Source: Alphaproteobacteria bacterium
Lineage (GTDB): Bacteria > Myxococcota_A > UBA796 > GCA-2862545
NCBI GenBank assembly: GCA_020632955.1
Contig: JACKEO010000021.1
Span: 7,537 to 71,536 of the forward strand
DNA: 64,000 bases
Direction of reading: 5' to 3'
The position numbers and the translations under genes are program-made. The notes under the pieces were generated by a model. The model did no database searches, was not told the DNA's origin, and saw nothing but the letters and a program-made list of their open reading frames with translations. Of this stretch, positions 37,180 through 45,524 are shown piece by piece. The stretch's first letter is position 1. Each line of letters opens with the position of its first letter.

Positions 37180-38838
37180 GTGGTCCTCCTCGGCGTCGCC
37201 GACGCGCCTGGTTCCGCTGCTGCCGTCGTCGTCGACGACACGCTGGTCGCCCTCGTGTCGGAGGAGCAGGTCCCTGCGCCCGACGCGCCGGAGCTCTTCC
37301 CGTGGCACGTGGTGCAGGCGGCGCTCGAGACGGCCGGCCTGTCGCCCGCCGACGTGGACGTGGTGGCGGTGGCCGGCAAGCTGCCGTCGCCCCTGGCGCC
37401 ACGGGGGCGCGCGGGGTTGCCGCGGGCCCTGCTGTCGATCGCCTCGCCCTTCTTCGACGTCAGCGTGATCTGGCAGGCCTTCCTGCGTCACAGCGGGCTG
37501 GGGGCGCTGGCCGGCGATCTGGCCGCCGACTGGCTCACCCAGCGGTTCACGGAGCGAGGCTTCCGCCCGTCGCGCCTGCTCACGGTGGACGTGCACAAGG
37601 CGCTCGCCGAGGCGGCCTACCGCAGCCAGGCCGCGGACGAGGCGCTGGTGGTCACGCTGCAGCCCTTCGGGGACGGCGTGGGGCTCGCCGTGCACCGCGG
37701 CCGCGCCGGGCAGGTGGATCGCCTGTGGGTCCAGGCGGGCTTCGAGGCCGTGCACGTGCACCTCCCGCGCGCGCTCGCGGCCCTCGGGCTCGCCGAGGCG
37801 GACCCGTGGCTGCTCGACGGGCTGGCGGCGCGGGGCGCCGTGGACGCCGACCTGGGCGCCCGGCTCGCGCGCGACCTGTCCGCCGAGGGGCACGAGCTGT
37901 CGCAGCTCCCCGTGGTGCAGGGACGCCTGGCCGACCCCCTCGCGCGCATGCTCGCCACGGTGGATCGCGCCGACGCCGCCGCCACGGTCCTCGACAACCT
38001 GGGGGAGGCGATCGCGGCGGTGGTGCGGCGCCACGTGCGTGCCCACGGGGTGGGCACGGTGGCCCTGGCGGGCGAGGCCTTCGACCATCCCCGGCTGGTG
38101 GCCCGCGTGGCCGAGACCGAGGGCGTGCAGCGGCTGTCGGTGCTGCCGCGGCCCGGTCGCGACGCGCTCGCCGTGGGCGCAGCGGCCAGCCAGGCGGGCC
38201 TGGCGCCCCGGGTCCGCGACCTGAGGCTGGGGCCCGTGCTCTCCGAGGCGTCCTGCGCGGGTGCCCTCGCCGCCGCGGGCCTGGGCTCGGCGCGCCGGGC
38301 CGACCTGGGCGATCGGCTCGCCGCTGGGGGGGCGCTCGTGCGCGCCCGCGAGCGCGCGGGACCCGGTCGACACGGGCTGGGGGAGCGCGCCGTGCTCGTG
38401 CGTGCCGACGACGCCGTGGCCATCGCGCGGGTGCGCGAGCGGCTCGGGCTCGCGCCCGAGGAGGAGCCGCTCGTGGTGGTGGTCCCCACGCCGAACGAGG
38501 GCGAGATCGAGGCGCTCGACGTGCTGCGCCAGCCCCTGTCGCTGGGCCTGGCGGCACCGCGGGTGGGGCCCACCTTCCGGCGTCGGTACGGCGCGGTGGT
38601 GGCCGGCGATGGCCGCGTGGCCATGCTCCGCGCCGACCCCGAGCTCCATCCGGGCCTGCACGACCTGGTGCGGGCGCTGCTTCGGGGCAGCGGCTGTGGC
38701 GCCGTGGCGGCCTTTCCGCTGGAGCTCGCCGGGCGCGGGCGCGCGGTGCGTGCGGCCGACGTGGTGGCGCTCTACCAGCGCACCGGCGCCGAGGCGCTGC
38801 AGCTCGGGGCCCACTACGTGGCGCGGGCCTCCCGGTGA
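37180..38838 (+). CDS. Degenerate carbamoyltransferase-like protein (NodU/HypF fold)
   Basis: A 552-residue product resembling NodU/CmcH carbamoyltransferases. The N-terminal ASKHA-type half is recognisable ('VVLLGVADAPGSAAAVVVDDTLVALVSEEQ', 'FPWHVVQAALETAGLSPADVDVVAVAG', 'LVVTLQPFGDGVGLAVHRG'). The C-terminal YrdC-like motif, normally GPRALG-x-RS, appears as 'GPGRHGLGERAVLV' at 394-407, with the key residues changed. Activity on carbamoyl phosphate is therefore doubtful. The GTG at 37180 begins right at the conserved N-terminal strand, with CCGGAG upstream and TAGGGC at 37151-37156. Its stop overlaps the CPBP protease gene, so the pair is translationally coupled. Confidence 0.68.
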   Translation: MVLLGVADAPGSAAAVVVDDTLVALVSEEQVPAPDAPELFPWHVVQAALETAGLSPADVDVVAVAGKLPSPLAPRGRAGLPRALLSIASPFFDVSVIWQAFLRHSGLGALAGDLAADWLTQRFTERGFRPSRLLTVDVHKALAEAAYRSQAADEALVVTLQPFGDGVGLAVHRGRAGQVDRLWVQAGFEAVHVHLPRALAALGLAEADPWLLDGLAARGAVDADLGARLARDLSAEGHELSQLPVVQGRLADPLARMLATVDRADAAATVLDNLGEAIAAVVRRHVRAHGVGTVALAGEAFDHPRLVARVAETEGVQRLSVLPRPGRDALAVGAAASQAGLAPRVRDLRLGPVLSEASCAGALAAAGLGSARRADLGDRLAAGGALVRARERAGPGRHGLGERAVLVRADDAVAIARVRERLGLAPEEEPLVVVVPTPNEGEIEALDVLRQPLSLGLAAPRVGPTFRRRYGAVVAGDGRVAMLRADPELHPGLHDLVRALLRGSGCGAVAAFPLELAGRGRAVRAADVVALYQRTGAEALQLGAHYVARASR

Positions 38839-39629
38839 GCGCCGGGCCCCCAGGCACCGCGTCGGCGCCGCGCCGCCGCCTGCTGCTCGAGGTGGGTCTC
38901 ACCACGCTGATCGTCCTCGGCATCATCCGGCTCGTGGTGGATGGCCTCGCCGGGGTGCTCTGGGACCTGCCGCTGGTGGTGGTGCCCGTGCTCTTCATGT
39001 GGGCGCCGGTGCTGGTGCTGCGCTGGCGGGGCGACGATCCCGACCGCTACCCGCTCGCGCTCCCCGGCTTCGGGGGCCAGGACGCGGCCGAGTGGCGGGA
39101 GGCGCTGCGGCTCTGCGCCTGGGCCATCCTGCTCGTGGGTCCGCCGTACATCGCGCTCTACCACCTGTGGCACACGGCCATCTTCCCGTGGATCCTGGGA
39201 GGCCTCTGCGACCTCGGTGGTCCCACCTGCGCCATGGCCCGCTTCCAGACGGCCGTGGGGCCGGCCTGGCGCCTCCCGGCGGAGCCGCTGCAGCTCGTGG
39301 CCTACCACGTGCTCTTCGTGGCCATCCCCGAGGAGCTCTACTACCGCGGCTACGTGCAGAGCCGCCTCGACGAGGTGTGGACGCCGCGCTGGCGCATCGG
39401 CGGGGCGCTCCTCGGACCCGGCTGGCTCGTGACCTGCGTGGTGTTCGCGCTCGGCCACAGCGTGGTGTCCTTCCAGTGGTGGCACCTGGCCATCGTCTTC
39501 CCGAGCCTCGTCTTCGGGTGGATGCGCGCGCGCACGGGCGGGGTCCTCGCGGGCGCCTTCTTCCACGCCTGGTGCAACGTCACCGTGGGGATCCTCGACG
39601 TGGTGTACGGCCTGCAGCCCCCGGGCTGA
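38835..39629 (+). CDS. CPBP-family intramembrane protease, candidate myxosortase
   Basis: A 264-residue membrane protein of the CPBP (CAAX protease, glutamic-type intramembrane endopeptidase) family with about seven hydrophobic helices. The catalytic motif is intact: Glu166-Glu167 with Arg171 in 'PEELYYRGYVQS', His208 in 'FALGHSVVSFQWW', and His244/Asn248 in 'FFHAWCNVTVG'. Myxosortases, the enzymes that process MYXO-CTERM proteins in myxobacteria, belong to this family. Given the MYXO-CTERM protein in the same window this is a candidate, but bacteriocin-immunity or prenyl-protein roles cannot be excluded. The GTG start overlaps the preceding gene by 4 bases. Confidence 0.82.
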   Translation: MSAGPPGTASAPRRRLLLEVGLTTLIVLGIIRLVVDGLAGVLWDLPLVVVPVLFMWAPVLVLRWRGDDPDRYPLALPGFGGQDAAEWREALRLCAWAILLVGPPYIALYHLWHTAIFPWILGGLCDLGGPTCAMARFQTAVGPAWRLPAEPLQLVAYHVLFVAIPEELYYRGYVQSRLDEVWTPRWRIGGALLGPGWLVTCVVFALGHSVVSFQWWHLAIVFPSLVFGWMRARTGGVLAGAFFHAWCNVTVGILDVVYGLQPPG

Positions 39630-39756
39630 GCTCCCGAGTGCCCGAGGCAGGCTGCGGGAGGTGGCGACAGGCGTGCACGACCGAATAAGGCCCCGCCTCG
39701 CCGCGCGGAGGCCCGCGGCGGCGAGGTCCACTGCGCCCCGAGAGGGAGGAGCCGGC

Positions 39757-40584
39757 GTGTCCCACTGCCCGTTCTGCAACGCCGAGGTCCAGCAGGCCGT
39801 GGTGCTCCACGGGGGCACCTGCCCGCAGTGCTTCGCGGAGATCCCGGGCGAGGAGACCGCCACCGACCCCGGGGAGGAGGTCAAGGCCACGCTGGCGGCG
39901 CAGGACAAGCAGCGCGCCCAGCGTCGTGCCCTGCTCCCCGCGCTCGTGGGCGGGCCCGTCGTCCTGGCGATCGCGGCCGTGGCCGCCTGGCAGTTCTGGC
40001 CGCAGCCCGAGCTCGAGCCGCTCACCTTCGGCGAGGGGGAGTTCGACATCGATCTCGGGGCCGTCGCCACCTACGTCGAGCCCGAGCCCGAGCCGGAGCA
40101 GGTGGCCTCGGCCAAGCCCACGCCGGCCCGTGCGGCCACCCCGCGGCCCACGGCGCGTAGGGAGGCGGGCACGGCCGTCGCAGCCGAGGCCGCGCCTGCG
40201 GAGGCGGCGGCGCCCCAGGCTGGCGCGGCCGAGGGCGCGGGCGGCTTCGACCTCGCCATCGCCACCCGGCGCACAGCGGCCCTCCTCACGAACGAGGAGG
40301 ACATCAAGTCGGCCTTCCGCGACCTCTGGGCGAACCGCGCCCCCCGCCTGAGCCAGTGCTACGAGCGCAGCCTCAAGTCGAACCCGGATCTGCGCGGCCG
40401 CTGGCGGCTCACCTTCGCGATCGGCAAGGACGGGAAGGTGGCCGACGCCAAGGTCGAGGGCCTGTCGATGTCCGACGAGGCGATGGAGGCCTGCATCCTG
40501 CGCGAGATGGGCAGCTGGAGCATCTACGGCCGGCTCGAGAAGCCGTGGCCGGTGTCGCTCACGCCGCTGTTCAAGGGCGGCTGA
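39757..40584 (+). CDS. Zinc-ribbon, single-helix protein with AgmX/PglI C-terminal domain
   Basis: A 275-residue bitopic protein. The cytoplasmic N-terminus has a zinc ribbon (Cys4/Cys7 and Cys22/Cys25 in 'SHCPFCN...TCPQCF'). A membrane helix follows (about 56-78, 'LVGGPVVLAIAAVAAWQFW'), then a Pro/Ala/Glu-rich periplasmic linker and a C-terminal domain of about 100 residues ('FRDLWANRAPRLSQCYERSLKSNPDLRGRWRLTFAIGKDGKV') typical of AgmX/PglI proteins linked to gliding motility in myxobacteria and resembling TonB C-termini. It may transmit a signal or force across the envelope. The GTG at 39757 has GGGAGGA upstream. It overlaps convergent rimI by 14 bp. Confidence 0.8.
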   Translation: MSHCPFCNAEVQQAVVLHGGTCPQCFAEIPGEETATDPGEEVKATLAAQDKQRAQRRALLPALVGGPVVLAIAAVAAWQFWPQPELEPLTFGEGEFDIDLGAVATYVEPEPEPEQVASAKPTPARAATPRPTARREAGTAVAAEAAPAEAAAPQAGAAEGAGGFDLAIATRRTAALLTNEEDIKSAFRDLWANRAPRLSQCYERSLKSNPDLRGRWRLTFAIGKDGKVADAKVEGLSMSDEAMEACILREMGSWSIYGRLEKPWPVSLTPLFKGG

Positions 40585-41026
40585 TCCCCTCGGGCGGCAG
40601 GCCGCGCTCCAGCACGAGCGCGTCGCCGCCGTCGGCGTAGTAGGCGCGCCGTCGGCCTGCCTCGGTCCAGCCCAGCGAGGCGTACAGCGCCCGGGCCGGC
40701 CCGTTCCGCTCGTGCACCTCCAGCCAGGCCGACCGCACCCCTCGGGCCCGCCAGGCCTCTTCGGCCGCGTCCAGCAGCGCGCGCGCGAGGCCGCGTCGCC
40801 GCGCGGCGGGACGCACCGCCACCGTGAGCACCTCCCCCTCGTCGGCCACGGCGGTGGCGAGCAGGTGACCCACCACCTCGTTCCCGTCGCGCGCGACCAG
40901 CGCCACGGCGTGGGGCGCGTCGAGGAAGGCCTCGATCGCCGAGCGCGACCACGGTGACGCCGCCGCCGCCGCCTCGGTGGCGGCGATCTCCGCGGCATCG
41001 GCGTCGGTGGCGGGCTGGACCTGCAC
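40571..41026 (-). CDS. rimI: Ribosomal-protein alanine N-acetyltransferase-like GNAT
   Basis: A 151-residue single-domain GNAT acetyltransferase. The acetyl-CoA loop reads 'LTVAVRPAARRRGLARALL', followed by 'WLEVHERNGPARALYASLGW', both typical of RimI, which acetylates the N-terminus of ribosomal protein S18 in model bacteria. rimI often clusters with tsaB or tsaD; here those genes are 4.5 and 18 kb away. The GTG start at 41026 gives the normal length. Other small-protein acetyltransferases of the family are possible. Confidence 0.82.
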   Translation of the reverse strand: MQVQPATDADAAEIAATEAAAAASPWSRSAIEAFLDAPHAVALVARDGNEVVGHLLATAVADEGEVLTVAVRPAARRRGLARALLDAAEEAWRARGVRSAWLEVHERNGPARALYASLGWTEAGRRRAYYADGGDALVLERGLPPEGISRP

Positions 41027-41167
41027 CGTGGCGGTCTATCGCCATGGCGTCGCGCAGACACCGGCGGGGTCCGCGCGCGGTGGGGAGGGGTTACCGCCTC
41101 CGAGGTGGGTGTGCCCTGGCCCGGTCCGCCGGGCCGTCGACGGCCAGGGTCGTCCAGGGAAGGGTGC

Positions 41168-42700
41168 GTGGCAGGCAGGACCTACGACAAGCTGCTCCTG
41201 CTGGGCCTCGTGGCCATGTTCGCAGACGGCAGCCGTGGGCGTGCGACGCCGGTGGCCGCGTCGGCCCCGCCGCCCGTGCGCACCTGGCGGGATGCGCTCG
41301 CCGTCACCGTGGTGCCACCCTCGCCCCCGCGCCATCGCTGGCCGGCGGAGCTGGTGGGCCAGGTCACGCTCCAGGTGGAGCTCGCGCTCGCCGAGCTCGA
41401 GGGCGTGGTGCCCCGCGTGGCGGGCCAGGAGCTGCGTCCGGGCCTCCGCGACGCGGTCGTCCCCGGTGCACCGCCGTGGGTGGTCACGCTCGGCCTCGAG
41501 GCGCGCGACACGCGGCTGTCGGTGCGGGCCGAGCTGTGCGACCCGCAGGCCACCTGCTGGACCCAGGAGGTGGAGGCCCTCCAGGCTGCGCCCGAGGGGC
41601 CGCTCGTGTCGCTGGCGGGGTGGGTGGGCGCGCACCTGGGGCGGCCCGCCACCGCCGGCATGGGTGACCTCGCCCAGCGAGGCACGACCGATCCCTACGC
41701 CGCGCTGATCGGGGGCCGGTCTGCCGCGACCTGGCTCGGCCTGCTGCCGGGCCCCAGCCCCGAGGCGGAGGGCGATCCCCGACGGGACCCGATCGCCCGG
41801 GCCGTCCACCTCGACCCGCGCCTCACCGTGGGGTGGGTGGCGCTCGAGCGCAGCCGCCGCGACAGCCTGCAGCGCGAACCCGCGGCGCGCACCGTCCGGG
41901 CCCACTGGCCGAGGTCGGTGGTGGCGCTCGCGGACCACGCGGCGGAGCTGGCGGCGGCAGGCGAGGTCGAGCAGGCCTCGGCCGCGTGGCAGGAGGTGGG
42001 TCGGCGGGCGCGCGGCGATCCGCGCTTCGTCGTGCCGCGGATGCGGGTGGCGCTGGCCGTGGAGGAGCCCGCCCGTGCGCGGACCGCGCGCGCCGAGCTC
42101 GACGGTGCGTGGGTGGACGCGCCCGGGCTGGCCGAGGCGGAGGTGGCGCTCGCGGAGGCCCTCGGCACCGTCTCGGAGGCGCAGCTGGAGCGCTGGGCCC
42201 GCCTCGACACGGTGGACCCCGAGCCCGTGCGTCGCCGGGTGGACCTGCTGGCCCGCCAGGGCCGGGCGGCGGAGGCGCTCGAGCTCCTCCCGCAGCTTGC
42301 GGCGCGAGGGCGGCGGGAGCAGGCGGCGCGCCTGACCGTGGGCCTGGCGAGCAGCCTCGGGCGCTGGGAGGTGGCGGCGGCCGCGGCGCGCGAACTCGGC
42401 GCCGACGAGGCGGCGAGCAGGCTCTCGGCGGCGGGCGGGGATGCCGCCGATCTGCAGCTGCTGCAGGGCTCGGAGGCGCCCGAGGCGCGCCTGGTGCAGG
42501 CGGCACGCCTGGCGCGCCGGTCCCGGCCCGCCGAGGCGCGGGAGGTCCTCGCGGAGCTGCTCGTGAACGAGCCCTGGTGGCCGGAGGCCCTCGCCCTGGC
42601 CGCGGAGGTCTCGGAGGCCCTGGGGGATCACGCGGCCGCGGCCGAGGCCCGCAAGCAGCTCGCCTTCGCCGATCCCACCTTTCCGGGTGCCGCGTGGTGA
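41168..42700 (+). CDS. Exported tetratricopeptide-like protein
   Basis: A 510-residue product with an N-terminal hydrophobic segment ('YDKLLLLGLVAMFADG') followed by a small beta-rich domain ('LVGQVTLQVELALAELEGV', 'VVTLGLEARDTRLSVRAELCD') and about 300 residues of degenerate helical repeats of TPR type ('ALADHAAELAAAGEVEQASAAWQEVG', 'RVDLLARQGRAAEALELLPQLAARG', 'EALALAAEVSEALGDHAAAAEARKQL'). It is probably a periplasmic scaffold. The GTG at 41168 has GGGAAGGG upstream. The stop overlaps the next gene (TGATG), and the run continues into PBP1A, suggesting a cell-wall role. Confidence 0.68.
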   Translation: MAGRTYDKLLLLGLVAMFADGSRGRATPVAASAPPPVRTWRDALAVTVVPPSPPRHRWPAELVGQVTLQVELALAELEGVVPRVAGQELRPGLRDAVVPGAPPWVVTLGLEARDTRLSVRAELCDPQATCWTQEVEALQAAPEGPLVSLAGWVGAHLGRPATAGMGDLAQRGTTDPYAALIGGRSAATWLGLLPGPSPEAEGDPRRDPIARAVHLDPRLTVGWVALERSRRDSLQREPAARTVRAHWPRSVVALADHAAELAAAGEVEQASAAWQEVGRRARGDPRFVVPRMRVALAVEEPARARTARAELDGAWVDAPGLAEAEVALAEALGTVSEAQLERWARLDTVDPEPVRRRVDLLARQGRAAEALELLPQLAARGRREQAARLTVGLASSLGRWEVAAAAARELGADEAASRLSAAGGDAADLQLLQGSEAPEARLVQAARLARRSRPAEAREVLAELLVNEPWWPEALALAAEVSEALGDHAAAAEARKQLAFADPTFPGAAW

Positions 42701-43191
42701 TGCTCCTCTGGCTCGTGCTCGCGGGCGCGCAGGAGGGCGTGCTGGCGCCCACGCTCGCCACCTGGGAGGCCAGCGTGCAGCGTGGCGGCGCCCTGCTCGA
42801 CCGCGCCGAGCAGGCGCACGCCCGTCTCGCGGCGGCCCAGCAGGCCTGGGTCGCGGAGGGCTGCGTGGCGGCGCGCTGTCCGGTGGAACGGCGGGCCGAG
42901 CTGCTCGTGGCGGTGGAGGCGGGCGGCCACGCCGCGCGTGCCCTGGTGCAGGGCGCACGGGCGGAGCTGGGTCGGCTCGATCGCATGGCCGCCTTCCCCG
43001 CGGTGAGCGCGCTGCTCGACGCCACGCGGTCGCAGCGCGCGCAACGCCTGCACCTGCGGGCCGACACCCTCGCCGAGGCCGTGGTGGTGCGGGCCGCGTG
43101 GACCACCCGCTTCGTGCTCCCGGCCACCCGGGGCATCCCGGCGGCGGCGCTGCCCTGCAGCACCGAGCCCGAGCTGGATCCGACGCCATGA
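42700..43191 (+). CDS. Small exported hypothetical protein
   Basis: I do not recognise this 163-residue product. A short signal-like start ('MLLWLVLAGAQEGVLAP') is followed by helical sequence rich in Ala and Arg with two cysteines ('AEGCVAARCP'). It sits between the TPR gene and the PBP1A gene and overlaps both by 1 to 4 bases, so it is surely part of the same transcript and may assist the penicillin-binding protein. Upstream GTG codons at 42694 and 42697 are alternative starts. Confidence 0.55.
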   Translation: MLLWLVLAGAQEGVLAPTLATWEASVQRGGALLDRAEQAHARLAAAQQAWVAEGCVAARCPVERRAELLVAVEAGGHAARALVQGARAELGRLDRMAAFPAVSALLDATRSQRAQRLHLRADTLAEAVVVRAAWTTRFVLPATRGIPAAALPCSTEPELDPTP

Positions 43192-45524
43192 TCCGTGGCT
43201 GGGCCTTCCTCGTGCTCCTGCTCGCGGTGCTGGTCCCTGCGGTCGAGCGCGTCCTCGTGGCCGACGTGATCCCGGCGCTCGACGAGCGCCTCGCGGGGCT
43301 CCAGGACTGGCGTCCGCCCTCCGTGGTGCGCGTCCTCGACCGCCACGGGGCGCCGCTCGACGAGTTCTCCCTGGTCCGGCGCGTCTGGGTGCCGCTCGAC
43401 GCGCTCCCCGACGCGGTGTGGCAGGCGGTCGTGGCGTCCGAGGACAGCCGCTACTTCGAGCACGTGGGCGTCGATCCGGTCGGCATCCTGCGCGCGGCGT
43501 GGGTCAACCTGCAGGCCGGCCGCATCGTGGAGGGTGGCAGCACGCTCACCCAGCAGCTCGTGAAGAACCTCGTGGTGGGCTCGGAGCGCTCGTACGGCCG
43601 CAAGCTGGAGGAGGCCCTGCTCGCCTGGCGCCTCGACCGCACGCTGGGCAAGCGCCGCGTGCTCGAGCTCTACCTCAACTACGTGTACCTGGGGTCCGGC
43701 AACTACGGCGTGGAGGCCGCCGCGCGCGACTACTTCGGGCACCCGGCGGCAGCGCTGGACGCGGCGGAGGCCGCCCTGCTGGCGGGCCTCATCCCGGCGC
43801 CGAGCGCCTACTCGCCCCGGCGCAACCCGGTGCTCGCGGCCTCGCGCCGGGGGATGGTGCTCGACCGCATGGTCACGACCGGCGTGCTCGACGCCGCCTC
43901 GGCCGCGGCGGCGAAGGAGGAGCCGGTCGACCCTCCCCGGCGCGAGACCGGTCGCGAGGTGGGCACGGCCTACATCACCGCCGTGCGCCGGGAGGTCAGG
44001 CGGCTGCTGGGCGACCAGCTGCCCTTCGAGGTGGGCCTCACGGTGCACACGCCCTACGACCCGGCGCTGCAGGCCATCGCGGAGGAGGCCGTCCGCAAGG
44101 CGGCCGCAGCGGTGGAGCGCCGACAGGGTCCTCGACGCTCCGGGCGCGTGCTGGCGAAGGGGGCGGCCGTGGACGCCTTCCTCGCGGAGGGCCGCGGCCT
44201 GCCGCGCGCCGGCGACGAGCTCGTGCGCCCGTCGGCAGGCGCCTGCTTCCCGGCCGTCCACCTGGAGGGGGACGCGCTGAGGGCGGGGCCCTTCCGCTAC
44301 CGCATGGTCGGCGAGGCCTGGCGGGGACCGGTCTGGGACCCGGACGACGAGGCGCCGCGGCGCACGCTGGGGCAGGCGCTGGAGCGCGGCGAGCTCCTCG
44401 AGGTCTGCCTGCGGGCGGACGGGCTGGTGGAGCCTGCCCCGCGACCGTGGGCGGAGGGGGCCGCGGTGGTGCTCGACACCGAGACCGCCGAGGTGGTGGC
44501 GCTCGTGGGCGGGCGGCAGGTGGCGCTGGAGGGCTTCCTCCGGGCCACGCAGGCGCGTCGGCAGGCCGGCAGCAGCTTCAAGCCCTACGTCTACGCCACC
44601 GCGCTCGCCGCGGGGCGTGGCCTCCTCGACACCGTGGTGGATGCGCCCATCGCGCTGCCCTCGGGCAACGGCGGCACCTGGTCGCCGCAGAACTACAGCG
44701 GCGGCTTCCGCGGCGCCCTGCCGCTGCGCAGCGCCTTCGCGGCGAGCCTCAACACCGTGGCGGTGCGTCTCATCCTCTCCACGGGCGCGCAGCGCGTGGC
44801 CACCCTCGCGCAGCGGGCCGGCATCCGCTCCACCCTGCGCGTCGATCCCACGCTCGCGCTGGGGTCGAGCGAGGTCACGGTGCTCGAGCACACGGCGGCG
44901 CTCGCCGGCATCGTGCGGGGTGGCGTGCCCCGCGCGCCGGTCTTCGTGCGGGCCCTCGAGGACATGCTGGGGCGACCCGTGGGCACGGCGGGGGCCCGCG
45001 TGAACCTGCCGGGCGTCGATCTGGTGCTGCCGGGGGAGCCGGGCGTGCGCTTCCTGGAGGCCGGCGCCGCGTGGGAGACCGTGGAGCTGATGCTGGCCAC
45101 GGTGCAGGAGGGCACGGGCCGCGCGGCGCGTCGTGCCGACGAGGAGCGTGGGGGGAAGACGGGCACCTCCAGCGACTACACCGACGCCTGGTTCGTGGGG
45201 TTCACGCCCACCCACACCCTGTCGGTGTGGCTCGGCCAGGACTCGAACCAGACCCTCGGACCGGGCGAGACCGGGGGGCGCGCCGCGTTACCGGCGTGGA
45301 TCCAGATCGCCGACGCGCTCCCGCCCGGACCCGCGTCGCTCCCGCGTCCGCCCGAGGTGGTGCCGGTGCCCTCCGCCGACCGCTGGTTGTCCGTGCGTCC
45401 CTCCCACGTGGGGCGTGATGTGCTCGTGGTGCCGGGCCTGTCGCCGCGCGTGCCGCTGCCGGCCTTCCCCACGCCGGTGCCGGCGGCCTGCCCGCCGGTC
45501 GCCGCCGAGGAGGGCGCGCCGTGA
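43188..45524 (+). CDS. mrcA: Class A penicillin-binding protein (PBP1A type)
   Basis: Bifunctional peptidoglycan glycosyltransferase and transpeptidase anchored in the inner membrane. The 778 residues include a membrane helix ('AFLVLLLAVLVPAVERVLVA'), a GT51 domain with catalytic Glu85 in 'ASEDSRYFEHVGVD' plus 'GGSTLTQQLVKNL' and 'RKLEEALLAWRLDRTLGKRRVLELYLNYVYLG', and a transpeptidase domain with Ser462-x-x-Lys465 ('GSSFKPYVY'), 'AASLNTVAV' and the KTG motif at 657 ('GGKTGTSSDYTDAWFVG'). All active-site motifs are intact. The ATG overlaps the stop of the upstream small gene, and the stop overlaps tsaD. Confidence 0.95.
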   Translation: MIRGWAFLVLLLAVLVPAVERVLVADVIPALDERLAGLQDWRPPSVVRVLDRHGAPLDEFSLVRRVWVPLDALPDAVWQAVVASEDSRYFEHVGVDPVGILRAAWVNLQAGRIVEGGSTLTQQLVKNLVVGSERSYGRKLEEALLAWRLDRTLGKRRVLELYLNYVYLGSGNYGVEAAARDYFGHPAAALDAAEAALLAGLIPAPSAYSPRRNPVLAASRRGMVLDRMVTTGVLDAASAAAAKEEPVDPPRRETGREVGTAYITAVRREVRRLLGDQLPFEVGLTVHTPYDPALQAIAEEAVRKAAAAVERRQGPRRSGRVLAKGAAVDAFLAEGRGLPRAGDELVRPSAGACFPAVHLEGDALRAGPFRYRMVGEAWRGPVWDPDDEAPRRTLGQALERGELLEVCLRADGLVEPAPRPWAEGAAVVLDTETAEVVALVGGRQVALEGFLRATQARRQAGSSFKPYVYATALAAGRGLLDTVVDAPIALPSGNGGTWSPQNYSGGFRGALPLRSAFAASLNTVAVRLILSTGAQRVATLAQRAGIRSTLRVDPTLALGSSEVTVLEHTAALAGIVRGGVPRAPVFVRALEDMLGRPVGTAGARVNLPGVDLVLPGEPGVRFLEAGAAWETVELMLATVQEGTGRAARRADEERGGKTGTSSDYTDAWFVGFTPTHTLSVWLGQDSNQTLGPGETGGRAALPAWIQIADALPPGPASLPRPPEVVPVPSADRWLSVRPSHVGRDVLVVPGLSPRVPLPAFPTPVPAACPPVAAEEGAP

